From NCBI GenBank assembly GCA_963662175.1, contig OY759217.1, positions 6,202,562-6,266,561 of the forward strand: a DNA stretch of 64,000 nucleotides. Reading direction: 5' to 3'. Origin of the DNA: Aradus depressus (taxonomy: Eukaryota; Arthropoda; Insecta; Hemiptera; Aradidae). This document shows positions 21,850 through 31,816 of this stretch, piece by piece (position 1 is the first letter of the stretch; every line of letters begins with the position of its first letter). The notes under the pieces were generated by a model. The model did not search any database. It was not told where the DNA came from and saw only the letters and a program-made list of their open reading frames with translations. Both the position numbers and the translations under genes were made by a program.

Positions 21850-22146
21850 TATTATTTTTTTTCAATGAAGAAGTGTCCCCGAGTCCCCCCCACCTCCCCA
21901 CCCCCTGCCACCCAGGAAGCCCCACAGACAATTTTACCCGCCCCCATCCCCCTCCCTCAGGTATGTGCGAGGTGTTCAGTAGAGGGGCACGACAACACCA
22001 GCTGTCCCAATAAGGCCCAGGCCCCGAACTGCGTGAACTGCCACAGACGGGGTCCTTGCGCCGCACACATGGCTGATAGCGAGACCTGCCCGCCATACAT
22101 CCATGCTTTGAAGGCCCTGGTCTCGCGGACCGATTATGGCGGGTAG
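21850..22146 (+). pseudogene. R1-type LINE ORF1 C-terminus (zinc knuckles)
   Basis: From about the ATG at 21866 the frame is proline-rich, then shows CARCSVEGHDNTSC (CX2CX4HX4C) and CVNCHRRGPCAAH, and ends at 22146. It overlaps the ORF2 start (22136) by 11 bp, typical of compact LINE gene order. The N-terminal two thirds of a usual ORF1 are missing. The upstream frame runs through a T-rich low-complexity stretch that is not convincingly coding. Confidence 0.65.
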
Positions 22147-24208
22147 GATGCGCGAGGGCCTCCGCCTGTGGCAGCACAACATGCACAGGCGCAGGATTGT
22201 GGCGGAGGAACTGCGGCATTTGGTTGCTGCCGAGAGTGTTGATGTATTAGCTCTCCAGGAGCCCTATTGCGTCAGAGGCTGCGTAGCAGGCCTTGGTACT
22301 GGCCACAGAATTATCACTGGCGCACGGAACGACGAACGCCCAATGGCAGCGATCGTCGTGACCGGCCCCCAAGTGGACGTGATGGCACTCCATCTGTCCA
22401 CTAGCCATATGGCTGTGGCTTGTATCAGGCACGCCAACGCGAGTTGTTATGTGATCAGCGGCTATTTCCCGCCGAATGAAAACATAGAGCGTCAGCTGGG
22501 CCAACTGGAGCTGGTTCTGGACGCTCTCGCGGGGCGCAATGTCATGGTCATGGCCGACGTCAATGCCTGGTCTGCGGCGTGGGGGTCGGCTCGCACCAAC
22601 CACCGGGGCGATAGACTGCTGGATGTGATCGCCCGCCATGATCTATGCGTTGTTAATGACCCGCACTCCTCTCCCACCTTCCGTGGCTCCAATGGAGTCT
22701 CTCACATAGACGTCACGTTGGTGTCGAGTACCCTATACCGGGCTCTGGGTAGCTGGAGCGTCCGAGAGATTACGTCTAGTGACCATAGTGTCCTAGACGT
22801 TCGGCTCTTTGATGCCCGGCTCCCTGCAGTCAGGCCTAGGGACTCCCGCTTTGCTACTCGCAAGCCCATATCTGACGCCTTCGTGGCGTCTGTCACCACC
22901 TACTCCTGTGACGAGGAATGGGAGGGCCTCAAGGGCTTGGACCCGGTTGACCAGATTGAGGAGGAGGATGGCAAACTCAGCAGTATTTTGCTGCGAGCCG
23001 CCGACGAAACCATCCCGAGAAAAGTCAACCGGCCCAAGAAGGTCCCCTGGTGGAGCGAGGACCTCACCCTTGCCAAAAGGGCCGTTCATCGTGCCAGGAG
23101 AAGGAGCCAACGGTGCCGAGACCCTCTCCTAAGGTGGATGCGAAGGGAGGAGTACAGGCAACTAAGCAAGGCTTATGGTAAGCGGATCGAAACCGCAAAA
23201 AAGGAAAGTTGGAGGAGGTTCTTTGAGGACGAGAGCAGCAAAAACCCGTGGGGGATCCCCTACCGGGTTGCCACCGGCAGGCTAAAAGCGGTCGCCCCCA
23301 TGGCCTCCATCAGAGATGGCGGATTGTACGCCACGTCTCTGAAGGAGGCCACTGGGATGTACCTGAAAGAGGCCTTCCCGGCGGATAGCCCGGAGGAAGA
23401 TACTCCCAGCCAGCATGACATCAGGTTTGCATCTCGTGCGCTGCCGGATACGGGAGATGCGCCTGATTGGGATGTGATCGATTTGGATTTGGCGGTTGGG
23501 AAGCAGAAGAGTGGCGGCGCCCCTGGGAGTGATCTCATAGACGCGGCCATAATCAAGAAAGCTTTCCCGGTCATCAAGCCAGATCTGATGCACCTGTACA
23601 ATGCCTGCTTGAGGCAGGGCCACTTCCCGAGAGCATGGAAACGGGCCATTGTTTGCACGTTTCTCAAGCCTGGGGACAGGGACCATGCCTTGGCAAGTAT
23701 TTATAGACCAATCAGCCTACTTCCTGTGCTCGGTAAGGTGCTGGAGACTCTCGTCCTCAACGGAATTCGCGCCCAAGTTCATGCCTACGTGTCCCATCGG
23801 CAGTACGGTTGCCTGAGGGGTAGGTTCACTGAGGACGCCTTGAGGAGGCTAAGAGCGGATGTGGAGGAGGACAGGGGCAAATATGCACTCTGTGTCTTCC
23901 TCGACATTGCAGCGGCCTTCGATAGCGCCTGGTGGCCTGCGATTCTCACGCGACTGCGAATGATGGGACCACCTAGAAATCTATTTGGGCTGATCTCCAG
24001 CTTCCTCTGCGAACGTTCAGCAACCATGAGCCAGCGCTATGCCAGCACTACTGTGGAGGTCACCAGAGGCTGTCCTCAGGGCTCGGTCCTCGGACCCACT
24101 CTGTGGACCATACTCTTTGACGAACTGCTCCGTGACCTAGAGAATCGTGGTTTCAAGGCAATAGGCAAGGCACGTCGACGACCTCGTGGTCACGGTGCAC
24201 GCAGATAG
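22136..24208 (+). pseudogene. R1-type LINE ORF2: endonuclease and RT up to the YVDD region
   Basis: The APE endonuclease fills about residues 1-230: LRLWQHNMHR, ALQEPYC, SGYFPPNE, MVMADVNAWS and TSSDHSVLDV. A linker and then RT follow (about 440-680): KPGDRDHALASIYRPISLLP, YGCLRGRFTEDAL, CVFLDIAAAFDSAWW and TRGCPQGSVLGPTLW. Just where the catalytic YVDD should appear (near 24165) extra bases destroy the motif and shift the frame, ending the ORF at 24208. The rest lies in another frame at 24392-25246. Up to this point the ORF is intact and GC-rich, unlike the AT-rich satellite around it. Confidence 0.88.
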
Positions 24209-24391
24209 TCGCGCTGCTCTGACCCAACGAGATCGCCATTGGGCACATTGACAGCTGGTGTTGCGCCAACAAACTCGCCCTCTCACCCAGCAAGACGTTG
24301 GCCATGCTAATGAGAGGGAGGACTGACCCCTCTGGTCATAAGATACCATGGGCTGCGCGTTGAGTGCCCGGCAACGGTTACGTACCTAGGA

Positions 24392-25246
24392 GTGCGAATC
24401 GGGCCGGGTCTGAACGTCACACCCCACGCTGTTGCCATTAAAGAGAGGATTATAGCCACTTTCAACGCTCTGAGCTGCCTAGCCCGAGCAACATGGGGCT
24501 TCGGGTACTCCCCGTGTAGAGCAATCTACACCGGGGTGTTCGAGGCTGTTGCGAGGTACGCGGCTGCGGGATGGTGGCATCGCCCTACGAAACGGCAGCG
24601 GGTTATCCTCGTCCAGGCACAGAGAACAGCCCTTTTAAGGGTCATAAAGGCCTATCGGACTATCTCTACGGCTGCGCTGCAGGTACTGGCGGGAGCCCCA
24701 CCCATTGACTTGGTCTTGGACGGGGCCGTCGCCTCGTACCACTGCAGACGCAATCTGCCACTTAGAGGGGATACCGACGAGCCTTTGCGACTAGCCCTGG
24801 AGGAGGAACTACACGGACAGCCCAGACCAGAGCGTTGTAAGGACATAGTCCAAGAGTGGATAGTAGATAAATGGCAGCAGCGATGGTCACGATCATCAGA
24901 TGGCCGAACGACCTGGGCTTACTTTCCAAACGTCCGGGCAAGACTTGAATCTGTTTGGGTAAAGCCGGACCACTGGACGTCCCAGATACTATCGGATCAC
25001 GGGGATTTTAACTCCAAGCCCTCCTTTTTCAAGAAGAAGGACAGCCCGAACTGTTTGTGCGGCGGCGTCGAGACTGCAGAACAGGTAGTTCTCGAATGCC
25101 CGCTGTACGACGGGCCTAGGGTGGAGTTGATACGCCGGACAGGATCGTGCCTGGGACTGAACCCGCTGAAGCTGATGAGTGAGGCTGACTACCCGGAGTT
25201 CGGTCGATTCGTCGCCTCCTGGCGGAGGGTAAAGAGGGCAGTTTAG
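24392..25246 (+). pseudogene. R1-type LINE ORF2 C-terminus (thumb and Cys/His tail)
   Basis: This is the downstream part of the same ORF2 after the frame break. It holds the RT thumb (TFNALSCLARATWGFGYS), a tRNA-binding-like Arg-rich middle and the C-terminal cluster CLCGGVETAEQVVLEC. Other copies in this window have AEHVVLEC, so the conserved His is replaced by Gln here. It stops at 25246, and the 3' UTR of about 270 bp follows. Confidence 0.85.
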
Positions 25247-25534
25247 CGTGGTTTCGGGGATGACCGCGGGTTGCTAGTACTTCAGCCCACCTGCGACCAT
25301 CCTCGGCGCAACGCAGCCAAGAGCATGGATGCCTGATCCCAAATTTTCTCGGGAGACGCCGATAGGGTAGGTTGGGGGACCCGGCCAGACGCCCCGGCGA
25401 TTGGCGGGTTCTACAGCAGGCCGGGGGGAAAAATAAACTAAACGAGAACGTGCTCTTATTCCACCCTACGCGGAGGACGGATGTTTTTGAGCCTCCTTCT
25501 GAGGCCGATATACCCGCAAAAAAAAAAAAAAAAA

Positions 25535-25737
25535 GGGTGCTCGGGGTTCTTAGATCGCATTGGTGGTGTTGTATTATAGAGTTGGGCTTCATATTTTCAC
25601 AAGACTGGAGCTAATTGAAGGGGCATCCAATGTTACTATAATAACGGGTACACCAGCAAAGGGTCCTGGGTGTTCGTAGATAGCATTGGTACTTTTATAT
25701 TATAGAGTTAGGCTTCATATCTGCACAAGACTGGAGC
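25535..25737 (+). repeat. Satellite B, two monomers between the LINE and duplicated block copy 2
   Basis: About 1.6 monomers of the 126-bp satellite continue the array interrupted by the LINE. They end abruptly at CTGGAG, where the second copy of the duplicated block begins (CATATGCC). Confidence 0.85.
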
Positions 25738-26440
25738 ATATGCCTAACTTGATAATAATCTTGGGGACATCAGCCAGGAGTGCTAGGGGTAGAAATCAGT
25801 GTCAATAAGTCTGTCGTTCTGTAATGTCGATCTGTTCTGCGAAAAGAATTGTTTTAAAAAGTGGTATATCCTTGGACATACGGATTAGTTACCTGTAGTA
25901 AAGAGGGATGCTAATGAAGAAACACTGAAGGAGGGGAGATACGTAGTATAATAAGTGAGACTATCGAAGAATGAAGGGCTTGGCGACTCAACTTCGCTCT
26001 CTTCAAGTTCTTGCGTGTGTCCAGGCTCCAAACCTATTCGAAACGAAAACATAGTGAGATTAATTCTTCTGAAATATACTTGTTCAACTTGCTCTAACGG
26101 GCGTTTTAAAGGAAAAAGAAAAAATAATAAACTGGTATATGTCAGAAGATATAAAAATCAAGGGTCAATAAGTCTGTCGTTCAGTAGTGGTAATCTGTTC
26201 GAGGGGAAGAATGATTTTAAAAAGTTTTATATTCTAGTATATACGGATTGGATACCTGTCTTATACAAGGTTTGTGATAGGAAATAGCGACGAATAGAGG
26301 TTAGTAATAGAAAGAGCAGAACAAACCAAGGATGAGGGGCTTGGCGACTTGGTGCTGAGGATTGTCGAATGCATTGATAGTGGCGTTTAATAGGGTAGGC
26401 TTCATAAGTTGCAAAAGACTGGAGCTAACTGCAGGGGCAT
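25738..26440 (+). repeat. Duplicated block, copy 2
   Basis: This is nearly identical to 20752-21483 with scattered substitutions. With the LINE removed, the two copies are tandem with a period of about 0.94 kb (0.73 kb block plus about 0.2 kb of satellite). The second copy leads into the long satellite B array. Confidence 0.85.
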
Positions 26441-29400
26441 CCAACGTTACTATAATAACGGGTACACCAGCAAAAGGTGCTGGATGTTCGTAGATTGCAT
26501 TGGTAGTTTTCTATTATAGAGTTAGGCATCATATCTCCACAAGACTGGAGCTAATTGAAGGGGCATCCAACGTTACTATAATAATGGGTACACCAGCTAA
26601 GGGTGCTGGATGTTCGTAGATAGCATTGGTAGTTTTCTATTATAGAGTTAGGCATCATATCTCCACAAGACTGGAGCTAATTGAAGGGGCATCCAACGTT
26701 ACTATAATAACGGGTACACCAGCTAAGGGTACTGGATGTTCGTAAATAGCATTGGTAGTTTTCTATTATAGAGTTAGGCTTAATATCTGCTTAAGACCCA
26801 AGCTAACTGCAGAGGCATCCAACGTTACTATAATAACGGGTACACCAGCCAAGGGTGCTAGATGTTCGTAGATAGGATTGGTAGTTTTGTATTATAGAGT
26901 TAGGCTTCATATCTGCTTAAGACCCGAGCTCACTATAGGGGCATCCAACGTTACTATAATATCAGGTACACCAGCTAAGGGTGCTGGGTGTTCGTAGATA
27001 GCATTGGTAGTTTTGTTTCGTAGTGTAAGGCTTCATATCTGCTTAAGACCCGAGCTAACTATAGGGGCATCCGACGTTACTATAATAAAGGGTACACCAG
27101 CCAAGGGTGCTGGATGTTCGTAGATAGCATTGGTAGTTTTGTATTATAGAGTTAGGCTTCATATCTCCAGAAGACCCAAGCTAAGTATAGGGGCATCCGA
27201 CGTAACTATAATAACGGGTACACCAGGTAAGGGTGCTGGGTGTTCGTAGATAGCATTGGTAGTTTTGTATTATAGAGTTAGGCTTCATATCTCCAGAAGA
27301 CCCAAGCTAAGTATAGGGGCATCCGACGTAACTATAATAACGGGTACACCAGGTAAGGGTGCTGGGTGTTCGGAGATAGCATTGGTAGTTTTGTATTATA
27401 GAGTTAGGCTTAATATCTGCTTAAGACCCAAGCTAACTATAGGGGCATCCGACGTTACTATAATAACGGGTACACCAGGTAAGAGGCTGGGTGTTCGTAG
27501 ATAGCATTGGTAGTTGTGTATTATAGAGTTAGGCTTCATATCTGCTCAAGACCCAAGCTAACTATAGGGGCATCCGACGTTACTATAATAACGGGTACAC
27601 CAGGTAAGGGTGCTGGATGTTCGTACATAGCATTGGTAGTTTTGTATTATAGAGTTAGGCTTAATATCTGCTTAAGACCCAAGCTCACTAGAGGGGCATC
27701 TAACGTTACTATAAAAACGGGTACACCAGCCAAGGGTGCTGGATGTTCGTAGATAGCATTGGTAGTTGTGTATTATAGAGTTAGGCTTCATATCTGCACA
27801 AGACCCAAGCTAACTATAGGGGCATCCGACGTTACTATAATAACGGGTACACCATGTAAGGGTGCTGGATGTTCGTAGATAGCATTGGTAGTTTTGTATT
27901 ATAGAGTGAGGCTTCATATCTCCACAAGACTGGGGCTAATTGAAGAGACATCCAACGTTACTATAATATCGGGTACACCAGCTAAGGGTGCTGGGTGTTC
28001 GTAGATAGCATTGGTAGTTTTGTATTATAGAGTTAGGCTTAAAATCTACTTAAGACCCAAGCTAACTGCAGAGGCATCCAACGTTACTATAATAACGGGT
28101 ACACCAGCCAAGGGTGCTGGATGTTCGTAGATAGCATTGGTAGTTTTGTATTATAGAGTTAGGCTTCATATCTGCTTAAGACCCGGGCTAACTATATTGG
28201 CATCCGACGTTACTATAATAACGGGTACACCAGGTAAGGGTGCTGGATGTTCGTACATAGCATTGGTAGTTTTGTATTAGAGTGTTAGGCTTCATATCTG
28301 CTTAAGACCCGAGCTAACTCTAGGGGCATCCGACGTTACTATAATAACGGGTACACCAGCAAAGAGTGCTGCGTGTTCGTAGATAGCATTGGTAGTTTTG
28401 TATCATAGTGTTAGGCTTCATATCTGCTTAAGACCCGAGCTAACTATAGGGGCATCCGACGTTTTTATAGTAACGGGTACGCCAGCCAAAGGTGCTGGAT
28501 GTTCGTAGATAGCATTGGTAGTTTTGTATTATAGAGTTAGGCTTCATATCTGCTTGAAACCCGAGCTAACTACAGGGGCATCCAACGTTACTATAATAAC
28601 GGGTACACCAGCTAAGGTTTCTGGGTGTTCGTAGATAGCTTTGGTTGTTTTGTATTATAGAGTTAGGCTTAATATCTGCTTAAGACCCAAGCTAACTGCA
28701 GAGGCATCCAACGTTACTATAATAACGGGTACACCAGCCAAGGGTGCTAGATGTTCGTAGATATGATTGGTAGTTTTGTATTATAGAGTTAGGCTTCATA
28801 TCTGCTTAAGACCCGAGCTCACTATAGGGGCATCCAACGTTACTATAATATCAGGTACACCAGCTAAGGGTGCTGGGTGTTCGTAGATAGCATTGGTAGT
28901 TTTGTATCATAGTGTTAGGCTTCATATCTGCTTAAGACCCGAGCTAACTATATTGGCATCCGACGTTACTATAATAACGGGTACACCAGGTAAGGGTGCT
29001 GGATGTTCGTATATAGCATTGGTAGTTTTGTATTATAGTGTTAGGCTTCATATCTGCACAAGACTGGAGCTAATTGAAGGGACATCCAACGTTACTACAA
29101 TAACGGGTACACCAGCAAAGGGTGCTGGGTGTTCGTAGAAAGCATTGGTAGTTTTGTATTATAGAGTTGGGCTTCATATCTGCTTAAGACCCGAGCTAAC
29201 TATAGGGGCATCCGACGTTACTATAATATCGGGTACACCAGCTAAGGGTGCTAGGTGTTCGTAGATAGCATTGGTAGTTTTGTAATATAGTGTTAATCTT
29301 CATATCTGCTTAAGACCCGAGCTAACTATAGGGGCATCCGACGTTACTATAATAACGGGTACACCAGCTAAGGGTGCTGGGTGTTCGTAGATAGCATTGG

Positions 29401-30411
29401 TAGTTGTGTATTATAGAGTTAGGCTTCATATCTGCACAAGACCCAAGCTAACTATAGGGGCATCCGACGTTACTATAATAACGGGTACACCAGGTAAGGG
29501 TGCTGAATGTTCGTAGATAGCATTGGTAGTTTTGTATTATAGAGTAAGGCTTCATATCTCCAGAAGACTGGAGCTAATTGAAGGGGCATCCAACGTTACT
29601 GTAATAACGGGTACACCAGCTAAGGGTGCTGGGTGTTCGTAGATGGCATTGGTAGTTTTGTATTTTAGAGTTAGGCTCCATATCTCCAGAAGACTGGAGC
29701 TAATTGAAGGGGCATCCAACGTTACTATAATAACGGGTACATCAGCAAAGGGTGCTGGGTGTTCATAGATAGCATTGGTAGTTTTGTATCATAGTGTTAG
29801 GCTTCATATCTGCGTAAGATCCGAGCTAACTATAGGGCCATCCGACGTTATTAAAGTAACGGGTACGCCAGCCAAAGGTGCTGGATGTTCGTAGATAGCA
29901 TTGGTAGTTTTGTATTATAGAGTTAGGCTTCATATCTGCTTAAGACCCGAGCTAACTATACGGGCATCCAACGTTACTATAATAGCGGGTACACCAGCTA
30001 AGGTTGCTGGGTGTTCGTAGATAGCATTGGTAGTTTTCTATTATAGAGTTAGGCTTCATATCTGCACATGACTGGATCTAATTGAAGGGACATCCAACGT
30101 TACTATAATAACCGGTACACCAGCAAAGGGTGCTGGGTGTTCGTAGATAGCATTGGTAGTTTTGTATTATAGAGTTAGGCTTCATATCTGCTTAAGACCC
30201 GAGCTAACTATAGGGGCATCCGACGTTACTATAATATCGGGTACACCAGTTAAGGGTGCTGGGTGTTCGTAGATAGCATTGGTAGTTTTGTATCATAGTG
30301 TTAGGCTTCATATCTGCTTAAGACCCGAGCTAACTATAGGGGCATCCGACGTTACTATAATAACGGGTACACCGGGTAAGGATGCTGGATGTTCGTACAT
30401 AGCATTGGTAG
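26440..30411 (+). repeat. Satellite B, left arm (126-bp monomer, about 31 copies)
   Basis: The tandem monomer has a typical core GGTAGTTTTGTATTATAGAG, GACCCGAGCTAACTATAGGG, CATCCGACGTTACTATAATA and ACGGGTACACCAG. The length of 126 bp equals 42 codons, and one frame is open in each monomer except for a TAG in TCG-TAG-ATA. Where that codon becomes TAC the frame spans two monomers (27256, 27507, 28893). The open frames are periodicity artefacts unless shown otherwise. Two monomer classes alternate irregularly (ACTGGAGCTAATTGAAG versus ACCCGAGCTAACTATAG). Some segments repeat at long spacing, for example 27762 and 29402. Confidence 0.95.
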
Positions 30412-30544
30412 CGTAGCGTAGCACTTAATATGTATGAGTAATTAAAAATCCAAATCTCAACACGAACTTCTCAATATATATTTCTCAACTCAACTGGTTA
30501 ACAATATAAAACATCTAGCATAGCAACAACAGCTGGTTGCTACA
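30412..30544 (-). repeat. 3' LTR of the outer gypsy element
   Basis: This 133-bp LTR has the TG...CA ends of the minus strand partly altered by its first plus base. It is otherwise identical to 39270-39402. It is unusually short for a Ty3/gypsy LTR. TATA-like ATATATATT is present; no AATAAA is evident. Confidence 0.93.
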
Positions 30545-30557
30545 CTTTCCCCCTCTC
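30545..30557 (-). promoter_or_regulatory. Polypurine tract of the outer element
   Basis: The minus strand reads GAGAGGGGGAAAG immediately before the 3' LTR, the expected primer for plus-strand DNA synthesis. Confidence 0.8.
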
Positions 30558-31666
30558 AATAGCAGCCGCCGTCCCGGTGTAGCCTTTCAGCCTGTTGACA
30601 TGCACCACTAGCCGCCGCCTCCGGTTCCTGCCATCCTGCACCCTATAGGTCACGTCTGAGAGTCACCTCACCACCGTGTAGGGACCCTGCCATGGCCGGT
30701 GGAACTTGGAACTCCGGCCTCTTCTGGTCACCGGGTACCAGACCCACACAATGTCACCTTCCTGAAATTTGAGTTCCTGGCTCTTCTTGTCATAGTAGTC
30801 TTTCTGACGTATCTGGCTCTTACCCAACTCCTTGCGCACTGATGCGAAAGCGGCCTCCAGCTGCGCCCCTCGCTTGTGGACGTATTCGTGGAGATTCATA
30901 TCTTCCCTTTCTTCCGCTAGCCCATACATAACATCGAGCGGGAGACTCATCTCACGCCCAAACAGGGCATAGTACGGGGTGATATGTGTAGAGTCATGCT
31001 GGCTGGCCCTGTACGCCATCATCACTAAAGGTAACTGCTGGTCCCACGAAGTTTCCCGTCCCACTACAAAATGACACAACATACCGCACAAAGTCCTGTT
31101 AAACCGTTCAACCATACCATCAGATGCTGGGTGGTAGGGGCTAGTCCTCGTCTTCTTTATGCCCAGACGGCTACACAGATCCACAAACAGCTGCGCCTCA
31201 AACTGTCTACTCTGATCGGTGTGCAGCTCGTACGGTACTCCGTATCGACTAACAAACTCCAGGACAAATACCTCAGCGACCGTTGCTGCCTCAATGTTCC
31301 TCAGAGGATATGCCTCAACCCATTTGGTAAAATAATCCGCAACGACAACAATGTATTTATTCCCGCGATCAGTAGTTGGGAGCGGTCCAAGTATGTCCAT
31401 AGCAATTCTCTGGAATGGAAATCCCGCGGTCACTCTCTGCATTGGGGCTCGTGTTTTCGTTCCTTTCCTCGCCGCACAATCAGGACAGGCGTTGATCCAG
31501 TTTTCAATGTCCCGTCTGTGACCAGGCCAATAGAACCTGTCGCTCACCTTCCGAAGGGTTCTTGTGATTCCCTGGTGCCCACCTCCCGCTGAACTGTCAT
31601 GCAAGCTCCTAAGCACTTCCTCAACAAGGGTTCGAGGCAACAATAGCTGATGCCTGGTAGGCTTTC
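30558..31666 (-). pseudogene. Outer gypsy integrase, main part (catalytic core and C-terminus)
   Basis: Integrase inserts element DNA. From 31643 down, the zinc-binding HHCC module is present (GGGHQGITRTL, FYWPGHRRDI, CPDCAARKG). The DDE core follows (MDILGPLPT, LHTDQSRQF, MVERFNRT) and then GPYTVV of the GPY/F tail. A TGA at 30663-30665 stops the frame inside the tail, after which LSDVTYRVQDG continues in the same frame to the end of the domain. The N-terminal end is joined in frame to 35930-36250 across the inner element, so the inner insertion landed in an intact pol frame. The SRQF in the second core motif replaces the usual GRxF glycine. Confidence 0.9.
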
Positions 31667-31816
31667 TGTTAAGAAATTAGTACGACAAAATTGCACAACA
31701 TATTTTCACTTTATTTTACATTTCTAAACTAAAACTGATTTTCTAACACATGTACAATAAACAAATCCAACATAATAATAATAACAGATGTTTTAATAAA
31801 CATCAATGTCCTAACA
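31667..31816 (-). repeat. 3' LTR of the inner gypsy element
   Basis: This 150-bp LTR has TGTTAG...TTAACA ends on the minus strand and is identical to the 5' LTR. It carries AATAAA (plus positions 31710-31715), a likely polyadenylation signal. The pol stop codon TAG overlaps the first bases of the LTR. Confidence 0.95.

Larger units (their letters stand above)
21494..25534 (+). mobile_element. R1-clade LINE inserted in satellite B
   Basis: An R1-type element sits inside a satellite monomer. AAAGGGTGCT at 21484-21493 is repeated after the A-tail (GGGTGCT at 25535-25541, preceding A residues ambiguous), giving a 7-10 bp target duplication. The element holds a shortened ORF1, an EN-RT ORF2 with one frame break, and a 3' UTR ending ATATACCCGC before an A-tail of about 17. 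The 21494-21850 leader contains no recognisable ORF1 N-terminus, so the 5' part is rearranged or truncated. Confidence 0.85.

Noticed and set aside
27256..27752. Tandem 42-residue repeat protein genes in satellite B
   Set aside because: The frames exist only because the monomer is 126 bp and a TAG is occasionally lost; there is no promoter and no start-codon context.
31071..31592. 173-codon plus-strand ORF inside the outer integrase
   Set aside because: It is the antisense shadow of the integrase frame, with no independent support.
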